Below are positions 17,060 through 26,318 of a DNA stretch of 46,132 bases, one piece after another. Each line of letters begins with the position of its first letter. Within the stretch, counting starts at the first letter, position 1. The position numbers were made by a program, and so were the translations under genes. This stretch comes from Limnohabitans sp. Rim8. Its GTDB lineage: Bacteria > Pseudomonadota > Gammaproteobacteria > Burkholderiales > Burkholderiaceae_C. The stretch is from NCBI GenBank assembly GCA_945897465.1, contig CAMDFK010000026.1, positions 1-46,132 of the forward strand, read 5' to 3'. Under the pieces are notes generated by a model. It was not told the DNA's origin. It was given only the letters and a program-made list of their open reading frames with translations, and did not search any database.

Positions 17060-17755
17060 TCAGGCAGAGGGCGTCGGCGTGAAACGGTAACCTGCGCCTC
17101 GCACGGTCTCGATCATGATGCCCGCCTCACCCAAAGACTCGCGCAGGCGTTTGACGTGCACATCCACCGTGCGCTCTTCAATGTAAACATGGTCACCCCA
17201 GACCTTGTCGAGCAAAGCACCTCGGCTGTGCACCCGCTCAGGGTGGCGCATGAGGTAATGCAAGAGCTTGAACTCGGTAGGACCCACTTTGAGCGGTTTG
17301 TCGGCCAAATTGACGCGGTGTGTGTCGGCATCGAGCTGCAATTCGCCCATTTTGACCACCCCACCAGAAGCCTCTGGCACACGGCGACGCAAAACAGCAC
17401 GTATGCGGGCCAACAACTCTCTTGGAGAGAACGGCTTCACAATGTAATCGTCCGCGCCAGCATCAAGGCCCGCGACGCGGTCAGCCTCGTCACCGCGCGC
17501 AGTCAGCATCAAAATGGGCACCGCCTTGGTCCTTGAAGAGCCACGCCACTTGCGGGCCAAAGCCAAGCCGCTCTCGCCGGGCAGCATCCAGTCCAGCAAG
17601 ATCACATCGGGCAGAACTTCGTCCAACTCACGCTGGGCTGTTTCGGCATCGATGGCCCACACAGGCTGAAAGCCGTTGTGTCGCAAATTCACCGCAATCA
17701 GCTCGGCAATGGCGGGCTCATCCTCAACAATCAGGATGCGAGGAATGGTTCTCAT
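17060..17755 (-). CDS. phoB: Phosphate regulon response regulator PhoB
   Basis: A 231-residue OmpR/PhoB-type regulator. The receiver domain shows acidic residues in VEDEP (11-13), the phosphorylation site Asp55 in VILLDWMLPG and the conserved lysine in IVKPF. The C-terminal winged-helix domain ends with RTVDVHVKRLRESL and VRGAGYRF, the DNA-recognition part. It should bind the PHO boxes listed here. Its start codon overlaps the phoU stop (ATGA), so the two are translationally coupled. Confidence 0.96.
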   Translation of the reverse strand: MRTIPRILIVEDEPAIAELIAVNLRHNGFQPVWAIDAETAQRELDEVLPDVILLDWMLPGESGLALARKWRGSSRTKAVPILMLTARGDEADRVAGLDAGADDYIVKPFSPRELLARIRAVLRRRVPEASGGVVKMGELQLDADTHRVNLADKPLKVGPTEFKLLHYLMRHPERVHSRGALLDKVWGDHVYIEERTVDVHVKRLRESLGEAGIMIETVRGAGYRFTPTPSA

Positions 17756-18450
17756 TGGACCGCTTTTTCAATCTCGGTCAAGGCGGTGTGGCGCACATCG
17801 GCCCCTTTAACCACATAAATCACAAATTCAGCGATGTTTTTGGCATGGTCACCAATGCGCTCAATGGCCTTGGCCACAAACAGCAAGTCCAAGCTGGCCG
17901 AAATGGTGCGTGGGTCTTCCATCATGTAGGTCACCAGCTTGCGCATAAAACCGTTGAATTCGGCGTCGATCAAGTCGTCCTCTTTGAGGATGACCAAGGC
18001 CATGTTCACGTCCAAGCGGGCAAAAGCATCGAGTGCTTTTCTCAACAAGCCGGTGGCCAAATCAGCGGCAATGCGCAACTCCGATGAAGGCAGGTTGCGT
18101 GGGCTGCCCTGCTCCAGAATCAGCTTGACCATGCGAGCAATGCGATCGGCCTCATCGCCTGCACGCTCCAAGTTGCCCGTGATTTTAGAGATGGCCATCA
18201 GCAAACGCAGATCGCGTGCGGTGGGTTGGCGGCGGGCGATGATTGAGGCCAATTCGGCATCGATTTCGACCTCCAGGGCATTGACCTGCCGCTCGGTGGC
18301 CACCACTTGATCGGCCACTTCAGAGCTGAACTGCGCCAAGGCATACACCGCATGGCGGGTTTGCGACTCCACCAAACCACCGAGCTCTAATACGCGAGAG
18401 GAGACGCCAGTGAGTTCGGCATCGAATTGACTTGAAATATGCTTGTCCAT
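17752..18450 (-). CDS. phoU: Phosphate transport regulator PhoU
   Basis: A 232-residue, all-helical cytosolic protein with two PhoU repeats, the normal length. The metal-binding-type stretches GDEADRIARM and ERIGDHAKNIAEFV occur once in each half. PhoU links the PstSCAB transporter to PhoR and holds the kinase in its phosphatase state when phosphate is plentiful. It sits between pstB and phoB with a 13-base gap upstream and a 4-base overlap downstream. Confidence 0.95.
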   Translation of the reverse strand: MDKHISSQFDAELTGVSSRVLELGGLVESQTRHAVYALAQFSSEVADQVVATERQVNALEVEIDAELASIIARRQPTARDLRLLMAISKITGNLERAGDEADRIARMVKLILEQGSPRNLPSSELRIAADLATGLLRKALDAFARLDVNMALVILKEDDLIDAEFNGFMRKLVTYMMEDPRTISASLDLLFVAKAIERIGDHAKNIAEFVIYVVKGADVRHTALTEIEKAVQ

Positions 18451-18463
18451 AAAGGTCTCCTGG

Positions 18464-19237
18464 TCAGCCGAAACGGCCAGTGATGTAGTCTTCGGTTTCT
18501 TGTTTGGCTGGCTTCATGAAAATCTGCTCGGTCTGACCAAATTCGACCAACTCACCCAGGTACATGTAAGCCGTGAAGTCGGACACACGCGCAGCTTGCT
18601 GCATGTTGTGTGTGACGATGGCCACGGTGTAGTCTTTCTTCAATTCGCTGACCAGCTCTTCGACTTTGGCCGTCGAGATCGGGTCCAAAGCCGATGTAGG
18701 CTCATCCAGCAAGATGACCTTAGGTTTGACGGCTACAGTGCGGGCAATGCACAGGCGCTGCTGCTGACCGCCCGAGAGCGACAGACCGCTTTGGCCAAGC
18801 TTGTCTTTGACTTCGTTCCAGATGGCCGCTTTGGTGAGGGCAGACTCGACGCGCTCATCCATGTCAGAGCGGCTCAGGTTCTCGTACAAACGCACACCAA
18901 AAGCGATGTTGTCGTAAATCGACATAGGGAACGGCGTGGGTTTTTGGAACACCATGCCAATTTGCGCACGCAGCAAGTTCAGGTCTTGGCCTTTGTCCAA
19001 GATATTCTGGCCATATAACTTGATCTCGCCTTCGGCACGCTGCCCTGGGTAGAGGCTGTACATGCGGTTGAGCGTGCGCAGCAAGGTGGACTTGCCGCAA
19101 CCGGACGGTCCAATAAAGGCCGTGACACGGTGCTCGGCGATGTCCAGGTTGACGTTTTTCAGGCCTTTGAACTTGCCGTAATAAAAGTCCAGATTGCGCA
19201 CTTCGATGGCGTTTTGAGTCGGTGTCTTGTCAGGCAT
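18464..19237 (-). CDS. pstB: Phosphate ABC transporter ATP-binding protein PstB
   Basis: A 257-residue ABC ATPase that powers high-affinity phosphate import. Walker A is GPSGCGKST (residues 43-51), the signature [13 protein letters not shown], and Walker [13 protein letters not shown]. The N-terminal [15 protein letters not shown] is typical for PstB. It follows pstA after 54 bases and is followed by phoU, the standard order. Confidence 0.97.
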   Translation of the reverse strand: MPDKTPTQNAIEVRNLDFYYGKFKGLKNVNLDIAEHRVTAFIGPSGCGKSTLLRTLNRMYSLYPGQRAEGEIKLYGQNILDKGQDLNLLRAQIGMVFQKPTPFPMSIYDNIAFGVRLYENLSRSDMDERVESALTKAAIWNEVKDKLGQSGLSLSGGQQQRLCIARTVAVKPKVILLDEPTSALDPISTAKVEELVSELKKDYTVAIVTHNMQQAARVSDFTAYMYLGELVEFGQTEQIFMKPAKQETEDYITGRFG

Positions 19238-19291
19238 GTGGATTCCTGTGAATTCAAAAATGATTAACGTAGGTGATCGATTTAAGCGGTC

Positions 19292-20152
19292 TCAGACCGA
19301 CTGCTTTTCTCTGAAGAACACGCGGGCCAAAATGTTGAGTAACAACACCGCCATGGTGACCAACAATGCGCCCCCCCAAGCCAGACGAATCCAGTTGTCA
19401 TAGGGGCTCATGGCAAACTGGAAAATCACCACCGGCAAATTGGCCATGGGTTTGGTCATGTCCGCATTGAAAAACTGGTTGTTCAGTGCCGTGAAAAGCA
19501 AAGGTGCGGTTTCACCACTGATACGGGCCACCGCCAACAAAACACCGGTTATCACGCCGCTCTTGGCCGCACGCAAGGTGACGGACATCGATACCTTCCA
19601 ACGAGGTGCACCCAGGGCAAATGCAGCTTCACGCAAACTGCCGGGCACCAGGCGCAGCATGTTCTCAGTGGTGCGCATCACCACCGGCACGGCGATCAGG
19701 GTCAGAGCCAAGCTGCCAGCATAGCCGGAGAAGCCACCCAAGGTCGCCACAGCGATGGCGTACACAAACAAACCAATCACAATGGACGGAGCCGACAGCA
19801 TGATGTCCGTCACAAATCGAGTGGTCTCGGCTGTTTTGCTTTGATCACCGTATTCGGTGAGGTAGATACCCGCCAAGATGCCCACCGGCGTGGCCACCAA
19901 TACAGAGAGTCCCACCATCATCAAGCTGCCCAGGATGGCGTTGCGCAAGCCACCACCCTCAGTGCCTGGCGCTGGCGTATCCTTGGTCAGAATATTCCAG
20001 TCAAGTGCTGCAAAACCATTGGAAAACAACACCACCAAAATCCACATCAGCACCGTCAGCCCTAAAGCCATGGCGATCATGGAAGTGACCATGCCCCAAG
20101 CATTGGCCAAACGACGACGGCGGTACAAGGCCAGATTCATGTTCATCGACAT
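19292..20152 (-). CDS. pstA: Phosphate ABC transporter permease PstA
   Basis: A 286-residue inner-membrane permease with about six transmembrane helices. The early motif SNGFAALDWNILTKDTP and the coupling-loop region LREAAFALGAPRWKVSMSVTL (EAA-type loop that contacts PstB) identify PstA. One base separates its ATG from the pstC stop codon. Confidence 0.95.
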   Translation of the reverse strand: MSMNMNLALYRRRRLANAWGMVTSMIAMALGLTVLMWILVVLFSNGFAALDWNILTKDTPAPGTEGGGLRNAILGSLMMVGLSVLVATPVGILAGIYLTEYGDQSKTAETTRFVTDIMLSAPSIVIGLFVYAIAVATLGGFSGYAGSLALTLIAVPVVMRTTENMLRLVPGSLREAAFALGAPRWKVSMSVTLRAAKSGVITGVLLAVARISGETAPLLFTALNNQFFNADMTKPMANLPVVIFQFAMSPYDNWIRLAWGGALLVTMAVLLLNILARVFFREKQSV

Positions 20153-20153
20153 G

Positions 20154-21143
20154 TCAGAACCCCTTGGCTTTTTCAGCGCGGTTGATCATGATCTTGGCAC
20201 TGGCCAAGACCACAAAAGTGATGACGAACAGCAAGAAGCCGAGCGCAAACAAAGAAGAAATATGGAAATCATCGGCCTCACCAAACTCGTTGGCGAGTGT
20301 GGATGCAATCGAAGTGCCTGGTGAAAAAAGCGAAGTGGGCATGCGGTTGGCATTGCCAATCACAAAGGTCACCGCCATGGTCTCGCCCAAGGCGCGACCC
20401 AAACCCAGCATGATGCCGCCAATCACGCCTTTTTGGGTGTAGGGCAACACGATTTTGCGAACCACTTCCCAGGTGGTGCAGCCCAAGCCATAAGCCGATT
20501 CGCGCAGGATGGGCGGGGTGATTTCGAACACGTCGCGCATCACCGCGGCCACAAAAGGCAAGACCATGAAGGCCAACACAATGCCGGCGGCCAAAATGCC
20601 CATGCCGTTGGGGGCGCCCCCAAACAGGAATCCAATCAGCGGCATGCCACCCAGCACCTCGCCAAGAGGCACCTGGATGTAATCGGCAAACAAAGGCGCG
20701 AACACAAAAAGACCAAACATACCGTAGATGATGGAGGGCACCGCCGCCAACAACTCAATGGCCGTTCCCAAGGGGCGACGCAACCACACAGGGCATGTCT
20801 CGGTCAGAAACACTGCAATGCCAAAGGCCAGAGGCACAGCCACCAACATGGCAATGCCAGCACTGGCCAGCGTACCGACGATCGCAATCGCGGCACCAAA
20901 TTCTTCGTTGATGATGTCCCACTCAACGTACCAAATGAAACGTGCACCAAACTTGGCAAATGTGGGCCAGGCGTTGATGAACAAAGAAACGATGATTCCG
21001 GCCAAAGCCACCAGAACCAACAATGAGAACAACTGCGTCAGCCGGTGAAACAAGACGTCTTGCAGTCGCTGGCGCTTGACCACAGCCAACATACGGCTGT
21101 TGCTGTCAGCACTGGAAAGGGGGGTTTGCATGTCTTGACCCAT
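20154..21143 (-). CDS. pstC: Phosphate ABC transporter permease PstC
   Basis: A 329-residue inner-membrane permease with about six helices that forms the channel with PstA. Recognisable parts are [14 protein letters not shown] near the first periplasmic loop and the EAA-type loop [21 protein letters not shown] chose the ATG at 21143; a TTG one codon upstream and an ATG at 21131 are alternatives. It is separated from pstS by 81 bases containing a hairpin that may reduce read-through. Confidence 0.95.
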   Translation of the reverse strand: MGQDMQTPLSSADSNSRMLAVVKRQRLQDVLFHRLTQLFSLLVLVALAGIIVSLFINAWPTFAKFGARFIWYVEWDIINEEFGAAIAIVGTLASAGIAMLVAVPLAFGIAVFLTETCPVWLRRPLGTAIELLAAVPSIIYGMFGLFVFAPLFADYIQVPLGEVLGGMPLIGFLFGGAPNGMGILAAGIVLAFMVLPFVAAVMRDVFEITPPILRESAYGLGCTTWEVVRKIVLPYTQKGVIGGIMLGLGRALGETMAVTFVIGNANRMPTSLFSPGTSIASTLANEFGEADDFHISSLFALGFLLFVITFVVLASAKIMINRAEKAKGF

Positions 21144-21159
21144 CAATCAAAAAAAGCAC

Positions 21160-21206
21160 CAAATTAAACAAGAAATCCGTCGGTCACCGAATGACAACCG
21201 ACGGAT
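21160..21206 (-). terminator. Attenuator-like hairpin between pstS and pstC
   Basis: A perfect 10-base stem ATCCGTCGGT/ACCGACGGAT (21206-21197 with 21184-21175) with a 12-base loop is followed on the minus strand by a T-rich tail (TTTCTTGTTT). It lies 18 bases after the pstS stop. Partial termination here would give more PstS than PstCAB, as is usual for binding-protein operons. Confidence 0.65.
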
Positions 21207-21224
21207 GGCAGACCTGAGTCTGTA

Positions 21225-22244
21225 TTACTTCTGGATTTGTGACCAGACTTTGGCGCGGATCTGATCGGTCAAGCTGTCAGGCAAGGCCACGTAGTCGAGG
21301 TCCGAAGCCATTTTCTTGCCGTTCTTGAAAGACCAGTCGAAGAACTTCAGGGCTTCAGCAGAAGCGGCTTTGTCAGTTGGGCTCTTGTACATCAAGATGA
21401 AAGAGGCTGTGCTGATGGGCCAGCTGTCATTGCCTTTGGCATTGACCATGGATATGCCCATGCCGGGAACGCTGAACCAGTCAGCACCAGCGGCTGCAGA
21501 AGCGAAAGCCTCTTCGCTGGGGCTGACGTACTTGCCGTTGGCGTTTTGCAACTGCATGAAATTCATCTTGTTCTTCTTGACGTAGGCATACTCAACATAA
21601 CCCACAGAACCCTTGATGCGGTTGACGTTAGCGGCCACGCCTTCGTTGCCCTTGCCACCCACGGAAGAGGCGGCTGGCCACTTCACAGCGGCACCGGTAC
21701 CCACTTTTTCTTTCCACAGAGGGCTGACGGTGGTCAGGTAGTCGGTGAAGTTGAAAGTGGTGCCCGAGCCATCGGCGCGGTGCACAACGGTGATGGTCTG
21801 ATCAGGCAATTTTTTGCCTGGGTTCAACTCGGCGATTTTCTTGTCGTTCCAGTTGACGATGTAACCCGTGAACATCTCAGCCAAGACGGGACCTGTCACA
21901 CGCAGCTCGCCGGGCTTGAAGCCGTCCAAGTTCAACACAGGCACGGTGCCACCGATGATGGCTGGGAATTGAACCATGCCATCTTTGTCCAAGTCCGCAC
22001 CCTTGACTGGGGCGTCAGAGGCACCGAAAGTCACGGTCTTGGCGCGGATTTGCTTCAGGCCGCCGGACGAACCGATGGACTGGTAGTTCAAGCCAGTGCC
22101 AGTCTCTTTTTTGTAGGCTTCAGCCCACTTGGCATAGATGGGGAATGGGAAAGTAGCGCCAGCGCCAGTGATGTCGGCGGCAAAGCTGGCTGCAGCCATG
22201 GCGCTCAGGCCAATAGCAGCTACAAAAGATTTCAATTTCAACAT
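21225..22244 (-). CDS. pstS: Periplasmic phosphate-binding protein PstS
   Basis: A 339-residue exported protein. The frame is open 13 codons further upstream, but the ATG at 22244 has AAGGAG 6 bases before it and begins a clear signal peptide (MLKLKSFVAAIGLSAMAAAS, cut after SFA). Mature PstS features follow: ITGAGATFPFPIYAKWAEAY, YQSIGSSGGLKQI and VHRADGSGTTFNF, which bind phosphate. It is the first gene of pstSCAB-phoU-phoB-phoR and has the clearest PHO-box promoter layout. Confidence 0.97.
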   Translation of the reverse strand: MLKLKSFVAAIGLSAMAAASFAADITGAGATFPFPIYAKWAEAYKKETGTGLNYQSIGSSGGLKQIRAKTVTFGASDAPVKGADLDKDGMVQFPAIIGGTVPVLNLDGFKPGELRVTGPVLAEMFTGYIVNWNDKKIAELNPGKKLPDQTITVVHRADGSGTTFNFTDYLTTVSPLWKEKVGTGAAVKWPAASSVGGKGNEGVAANVNRIKGSVGYVEYAYVKKNKMNFMQLQNANGKYVSPSEEAFASAAAGADWFSVPGMGISMVNAKGNDSWPISTASFILMYKSPTDKAASAEALKFFDWSFKNGKKMASDLDYVALPDSLTDQIRAKVWSQIQK

Positions 22245-22309
22245 TAAAGCTCCTTGTTCAGGTGTAAGTTCAAGGCCGCCCAAGCAGGTTTATCTTGGGG
22301 ACTGGAATC

Positions 22310-22343
22310 AATGTAGCGGTCAATTGTGACATTACTGTGTCAA
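22310..22343 (-). promoter_or_regulatory. PHO box and -10 of pstS
   Basis: On the minus strand TTGACAC-AGTA-ATGTCAC (22343-22326) is followed after exactly 10 bases by TACATT (22315-22310). Nine of 14 bases match the doubled CTGTCAT. The spacing, in which the PHO box replaces the -35, is that of PhoB-activated sigma-70 promoters. The start codon lies about 65 bases beyond the -10. Confidence 0.75.
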
Positions 22344-22404
22344 AAATCCATTTAAAAAAAGGATACTCAAGCTGCAGAACCCATTTACATGCGTCAGGGC
22401 TGGG

Positions 22405-22442
22405 CAAACAGAAACGGCGACCACTGAACTCAGTGGCCGCCG
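22405..22442 (-). terminator. Terminator after the choice-of-anchor I gene
   Basis: On the minus strand an imperfect 13-base stem (CGGCGGCCACTGA with TCAGTGGTCGCCG, one G-U-type mismatch) is followed by TTTCTGTTTG. It lies about 25 bases after the stop codon and separates this operon from the pstS promoter. Confidence 0.65.
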
Positions 22443-22466
22443 TGCTCACTTGGGGAGGGTTTGGCG

Positions 22467-24056
22467 TCAGTACTTCAGATTGATCTGATAAATGACGGTG
22501 GTGCCGCTGACCTCATTGCCCACCACCAACAAAGGCTTGCCATTGGGCGACTTGTCTGCCGCCACAAAGTGCATGCCCTCGGGTCCCAGATCGCCCGTGG
22601 CGCCGCTGCGGGTGTTGATATAAGTCTCATAGACAGGCCGGGAGGGCTGGCTCACGTCATAGACCATGACGCCACCAATACGCTCCAAGCCAATGAAAGC
22701 GTAATGCTTTTGCCCAAACTGCGCGACGATCACACCTTCAGGCTCAGGGCCCTTGTTGTCACTGCGATCATCTTGCTTGTTGTCACTGTGGCTGGCATTG
22801 AACTTGGCTTGTGGCAGATCTTTGGTCAACTGCTCCAACTGGTCGCCAGAGTCAAACACTTGCTGGCCTTGCGCATTCCAAATGGAGAATGAACGGGTGC
22901 CGTAGGCATAGAGCTTTTCATACACGCCATTCACTGCGCCCAATGAGGTTGTGACGTTCAGACGTCCCAACTGCGCGTCGGACTTAAATGCCTCCAGCGC
23001 AGGGCTCAAAGTCAGATCCTTCACCCGCTCCTCTTCGTTGTAACCCGGCCAGTCGGCACGCGCGTCGCCTTCGTTGGCCGTGATCAAATAAGTTTGCCCC
23101 GCCACGCTGTAGCTGGCAATCGCATCGGGCAAATACATGCCCAGCACAGGCCAAGTCTTGATGTTGACCGCATTGTCTTTATCGCTGGCGTCCAGTCCAT
23201 TGCCCGCCAAGCTGTGGTCTTTGTACCCCAGTGGCTTGATCGAGGTGACTTTGGCCGTGGCCACATCAACGATGGCCAGGGCATTGTTTTCCTGCAAGGT
23301 CACATAAGCTGTTTTGCCGTCCGCAGACACCGTGATGTACTCAGGCTCCAAGTCTTGCGCCACGCTGGCGCCTGGGCCGTAAATGCGCACACCCGAAGCG
23401 ATCAAGGCATCTTTTTGGGTATTAAAAGACTTGAAATCAGCGGTTTTGGCCGCGAGGGTCACATTGGCACTGCTCAAGGTCAGGGCGCTGACGTCCACCA
23501 CACTGATGGAGCCTTCGGGGTCCACAGAGTCGGAAGCCCCATAGGAATTGGGTTCGCCTTCGTTGGCCAGCAGCAGGGTTTTACCGTCCGGCGTGAAAGT
23601 GACCATGTCAGGCAATGCGCCAACCACGGCTGTGCCCAAAATGGCGTAGTCCGATGCGCGCAAAACGATCAAGCGGCCGGGCTTGGTTTTGTCAATGGCT
23701 TGGACGGCCAAAGCCACCATGCCTTGATGCACCGCAACACTGTTGGCGGCACCCGCATCAGCCCACAAACTGGCCATGGTGATGGATTTGAGCAACTCAG
23801 GTTTCGCCGGGTTGCTCAAATTCAAGACATCCAGGCTGGCCACAGCGCCATTGACCACAAACAGCTTTTTGCTGGCCGCGTCGTAAGCCGTGATCTCAGC
23901 AGAGCCCTCTCCCCCTTGGTGGGTGAAGGCCCCCAACTTGGTCAGTCCCAAGCCACTGGGTGTTTGTTCGCCCGCGTCCGAGCCACCACATGCGGCCAAG
24001 ACCGCCACCAAGCCCAAAGTGCTGGCTCCGTAAACGATGGTTTTTTTCAAGTTCAT
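22467..24056 (-). CDS. Choice-of-anchor I beta-propeller lipoprotein
   Basis: A 529-residue secreted protein with a lipoprotein signal (LVAVLAACGG, Cys about 23). The body is made of short repeated propeller-type blades such as LPDMVTFTPDGKTLLLANEGEPNSYG and LEPEYITVSADGKTAYVTLQ, and ends with GPEPEGVIVAQFGQKHYAFIGLER. This is the choice-of-anchor I (alkaline-phosphatase-like or phytase-like) family, often found joined to 5'-nucleotidases. Here it follows the 5'-nucleotidase gene after 16 bases as a separate protein, so it probably helps with extracellular phosphate ester use. Its catalytic ability is unproven. Confidence 0.75.
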   Translation of the reverse strand: MNLKKTIVYGASTLGLVAVLAACGGSDAGEQTPSGLGLTKLGAFTHQGGEGSAEITAYDAASKKLFVVNGAVASLDVLNLSNPAKPELLKSITMASLWADAGAANSVAVHQGMVALAVQAIDKTKPGRLIVLRASDYAILGTAVVGALPDMVTFTPDGKTLLLANEGEPNSYGASDSVDPEGSISVVDVSALTLSSANVTLAAKTADFKSFNTQKDALIASGVRIYGPGASVAQDLEPEYITVSADGKTAYVTLQENNALAIVDVATAKVTSIKPLGYKDHSLAGNGLDASDKDNAVNIKTWPVLGMYLPDAIASYSVAGQTYLITANEGDARADWPGYNEEERVKDLTLSPALEAFKSDAQLGRLNVTTSLGAVNGVYEKLYAYGTRSFSIWNAQGQQVFDSGDQLEQLTKDLPQAKFNASHSDNKQDDRSDNKGPEPEGVIVAQFGQKHYAFIGLERIGGVMVYDVSQPSRPVYETYINTRSGATGDLGPEGMHFVAADKSPNGKPLLVVGNEVSGTTVIYQINLKY

Positions 24057-24072
24057 GTCAGCTCCGTTTGTT

Positions 24073-26103
24073 TCAGTTCAGCACCGTGTCCGAGCGCTGG
24101 CTCAGGTTCTGGATGCGCAGGTCTTGCGCGGCGGGGGTGTCCTTCACATTAAACGGCACCGTTGCGTGGAATTTTTTCAAGTACTCGGCCAAGGCATCCT
24201 GCTCTCCGCCGGCTGGCAGATTCACGCCGCCGCCCAAGGCCAAGGCCGCATTCGAATCAGCGGCATCGAGCTTGCGTAAATTAACAAGACCCGTACCAGC
24301 ACTGTCCGTCGAGCCGAATTTGTAGCTGTCGCCGCCTGTGGCCAAAAAGTTCAAGGTCACCAAGCGGAAGGTCCGATTGGGATCGCCCTGCACCACACCA
24401 TTGCGCACCAAAACATCGTTGCCCACTTTCAGCGAACGCACACGGCCAGGGGTGGTCGATGAGCCATCGCTGGCGAGGGTGCCCTTGGCGGCGGCTGGAT
24501 CAAAACTGAAACTGAAACCGGAGACTTGAGGGAAGCGGCCACCCGTGTTTTCGACGTCGCCCACGCCGTGTTCCAGCAAGGCGTGCAACCTGGCGGCGCT
24601 GACATCAAAAACCCACAGCTTGTTGTCAAATTTGAAAGCGGCTTCAATCATCAACCGCGAAACAGCACCTTCTGGGCGCTTGACTTCCGTGTTGGCCTGA
24701 GGTGCCAGCAATTCGGGCGCTGCGGTTGAACCTGCAAGCGCTTTGACGAAACCCAGTTCAGCACGAATGCCTCCACCGTTTTTGAAGGAAATCTGGGCCG
24801 AGGGGTCAAGCGCTTGGGCATAGGCCAAATTGGCGTCAGCCGACAAGTTGCCGAGGTTGGTTTCTTCAGTACGCACGAAAGCACGACGCCCCTCCAAAAA
24901 GACCGAGCTCAAGCCGTAAAACTCACCATCCTTGGCGGCAATCACGCCTTTGAGGCCATCACGGATTTGGATCACCTTGCCCGAAGGGGTGACATCTCCG
25001 GCTGTATCGTTGGTTTCATTGGTGGCCCAAGCACCAGACAGAGCGCGGTCAAAACGTTGTGGAATCAAAACGCCTTTGCTGTCAAAAGGCGCCATGAAAC
25101 GACCCAAATACTTGTAATCGGCATCGACGTTGACCACCACCACGGGATTGCCCGCTGCGTCTTTGGTTTGGAAGGGATAGTCACCGGCAGATACTTCACC
25201 ACTGCGCAATTTGTCGTCCGAATCCGCCAAACGCGTGTTCGAGCCACCGGCCACAATGATGTCCACGTTCTTTAACTTGGCTGCCAGGGCCTTTTCAACA
25301 GCAATAGATTGCATGTGGGCCAGCATCACGATTTTGTCGATGCCAGCGGCCGTCATGGCGTCCACACCTTGTTGCAGTTTTGCGGCAAGGGCATCCACAT
25401 TGACCTCACCAGCGGCAGACAACGAAGGCTCAATCACCAGACCGCCAGTGGAGGTGATGTTCTTGAACACAGGCGAGCTGGCACCGATCACGCCGATGGT
25501 CTGATTACCCACCTGCACGCGTGTCCAGCCAGCCACCTTGGCTTTGAGTTCATCGGCTGGAGCACCATTGGTACCTGTGATGGAAACGGTGTTGGTGTCA
25601 CTCGTAAAGTTGGTGTTGAAGGACAGGTAAGGAAACTGGGCACCGGGCCACACCACTTGCCCACCTGAAGATTGAGAGGCCACCATGTCTTTGAAAGTAC
25701 CCGTGCCCAAATCCAGCTCGTGGTTACCCAAAGCTGAAGCCTGGATACCCATGGCATTGAGCATGGCAATGTCACCTCGGCCCACAGCCTCGCGCCCCAA
25801 AATTGAACGCATCGCCGCTGAGTTGTCAGCCGCATTGAAACGTGGACCCGGAATCACGTTGTCACCCGAGCTGACCGTCAGCGTCTGCTGGGGGTACTGT
25901 GCACGAAATTTGTTGATGAGGCCGGACAAATTGGCCACGCTGTTGAGCGCGGTGCTGTCTGAGCCGTCGGCATCCGAGACGTGCAAGAGTTGCAGGGTGA
26001 ACGCCGTATCGGGTACGGCTGTACTGTTGCCGCCACATGCGCTGAGCACCAGCGCGGAAGCCATGGAAGCAAACAGAAATTTTGGAGTCCATTGTTTTTT
26101 CAT
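24073..26103 (-). CDS. Surface-anchored 5'-nucleotidase / metallophosphoesterase
   Basis: A 676-residue lipoprotein with lipobox LVLSACGG. The N-terminal metallophosphoesterase domain has motifs LLHVSDADGSD, SSGDNVIPGP, ALGNHELDLGTGTF and MLAHMQS; the C-terminal 5'-nucleotidase domain has KNGGGIRAEL and TLNFLATGGDSY. Such enzymes release phosphate from nucleotides outside the inner membrane. In the first metal motif, DxH of classical UshA enzymes is DAD, so one ligand differs. I believe this variation also occurs in relatives linked to choice-of-anchor I proteins. A PHO-box candidate lies upstream, and the gene is divergent from phoD. Confidence 0.85.
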   Translation of the reverse strand: MKKQWTPKFLFASMASALVLSACGGNSTAVPDTAFTLQLLHVSDADGSDSTALNSVANLSGLINKFRAQYPQQTLTVSSGDNVIPGPRFNAADNSAAMRSILGREAVGRGDIAMLNAMGIQASALGNHELDLGTGTFKDMVASQSSGGQVVWPGAQFPYLSFNTNFTSDTNTVSITGTNGAPADELKAKVAGWTRVQVGNQTIGVIGASSPVFKNITSTGGLVIEPSLSAAGEVNVDALAAKLQQGVDAMTAAGIDKIVMLAHMQSIAVEKALAAKLKNVDIIVAGGSNTRLADSDDKLRSGEVSAGDYPFQTKDAAGNPVVVVNVDADYKYLGRFMAPFDSKGVLIPQRFDRALSGAWATNETNDTAGDVTPSGKVIQIRDGLKGVIAAKDGEFYGLSSVFLEGRRAFVRTEETNLGNLSADANLAYAQALDPSAQISFKNGGGIRAELGFVKALAGSTAAPELLAPQANTEVKRPEGAVSRLMIEAAFKFDNKLWVFDVSAARLHALLEHGVGDVENTGGRFPQVSGFSFSFDPAAAKGTLASDGSSTTPGRVRSLKVGNDVLVRNGVVQGDPNRTFRLVTLNFLATGGDSYKFGSTDSAGTGLVNLRKLDAADSNAALALGGGVNLPAGGEQDALAEYLKKFHATVPFNVKDTPAAQDLRIQNLSQRSDTVLN

Positions 26104-26318
26104 CAGTGACTTTCAAGAGTGAATGGATAATTTGAAATTAATCTCTCTTTGTGACAAGAATAAGAAAATTCATGTCATATTTTTGACGCTCAAAAAGACC
26201 CATTTGATGTCCGCAATGGCCATCAAATTTCGCAAATTTTTAATATTTTTGTCACGACAACATCATCCAGAAACCGCAAATTGGGAAGGTTCTAACACTT
26301 AACCCACAGGAGTTTTCG
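26104..26318. promoter_or_regulatory. Divergent promoter region of the 5'-nucleotidase gene and phoD, with PHO-box candidates
   Basis: This AT-rich stretch holds several GTCA/TGAC motifs. Towards phoD: TTGTCAC-GACA-ACATCAT at 26249-26266 (9 of 14), then after 10 bases CAAATT (26277-26282). Towards the 5'-nucleotidase gene on the minus strand: TTTTCTT-ATTC-TTGTCAC at 26168-26151 (9 of 14), then after 10 bases TAATTT (26140-26135). A further ATGTCAT at 26172-26178 stands between them. The positions fit PhoB control in both directions, but each half-site is imperfect. Confidence 0.42.

Noticed and set aside
22245-22283. Longer PstS start at 22283
   Set aside because: It would place 13 extra residues before the signal peptide, and the ATG at 22244 has a good AAGGAG site.
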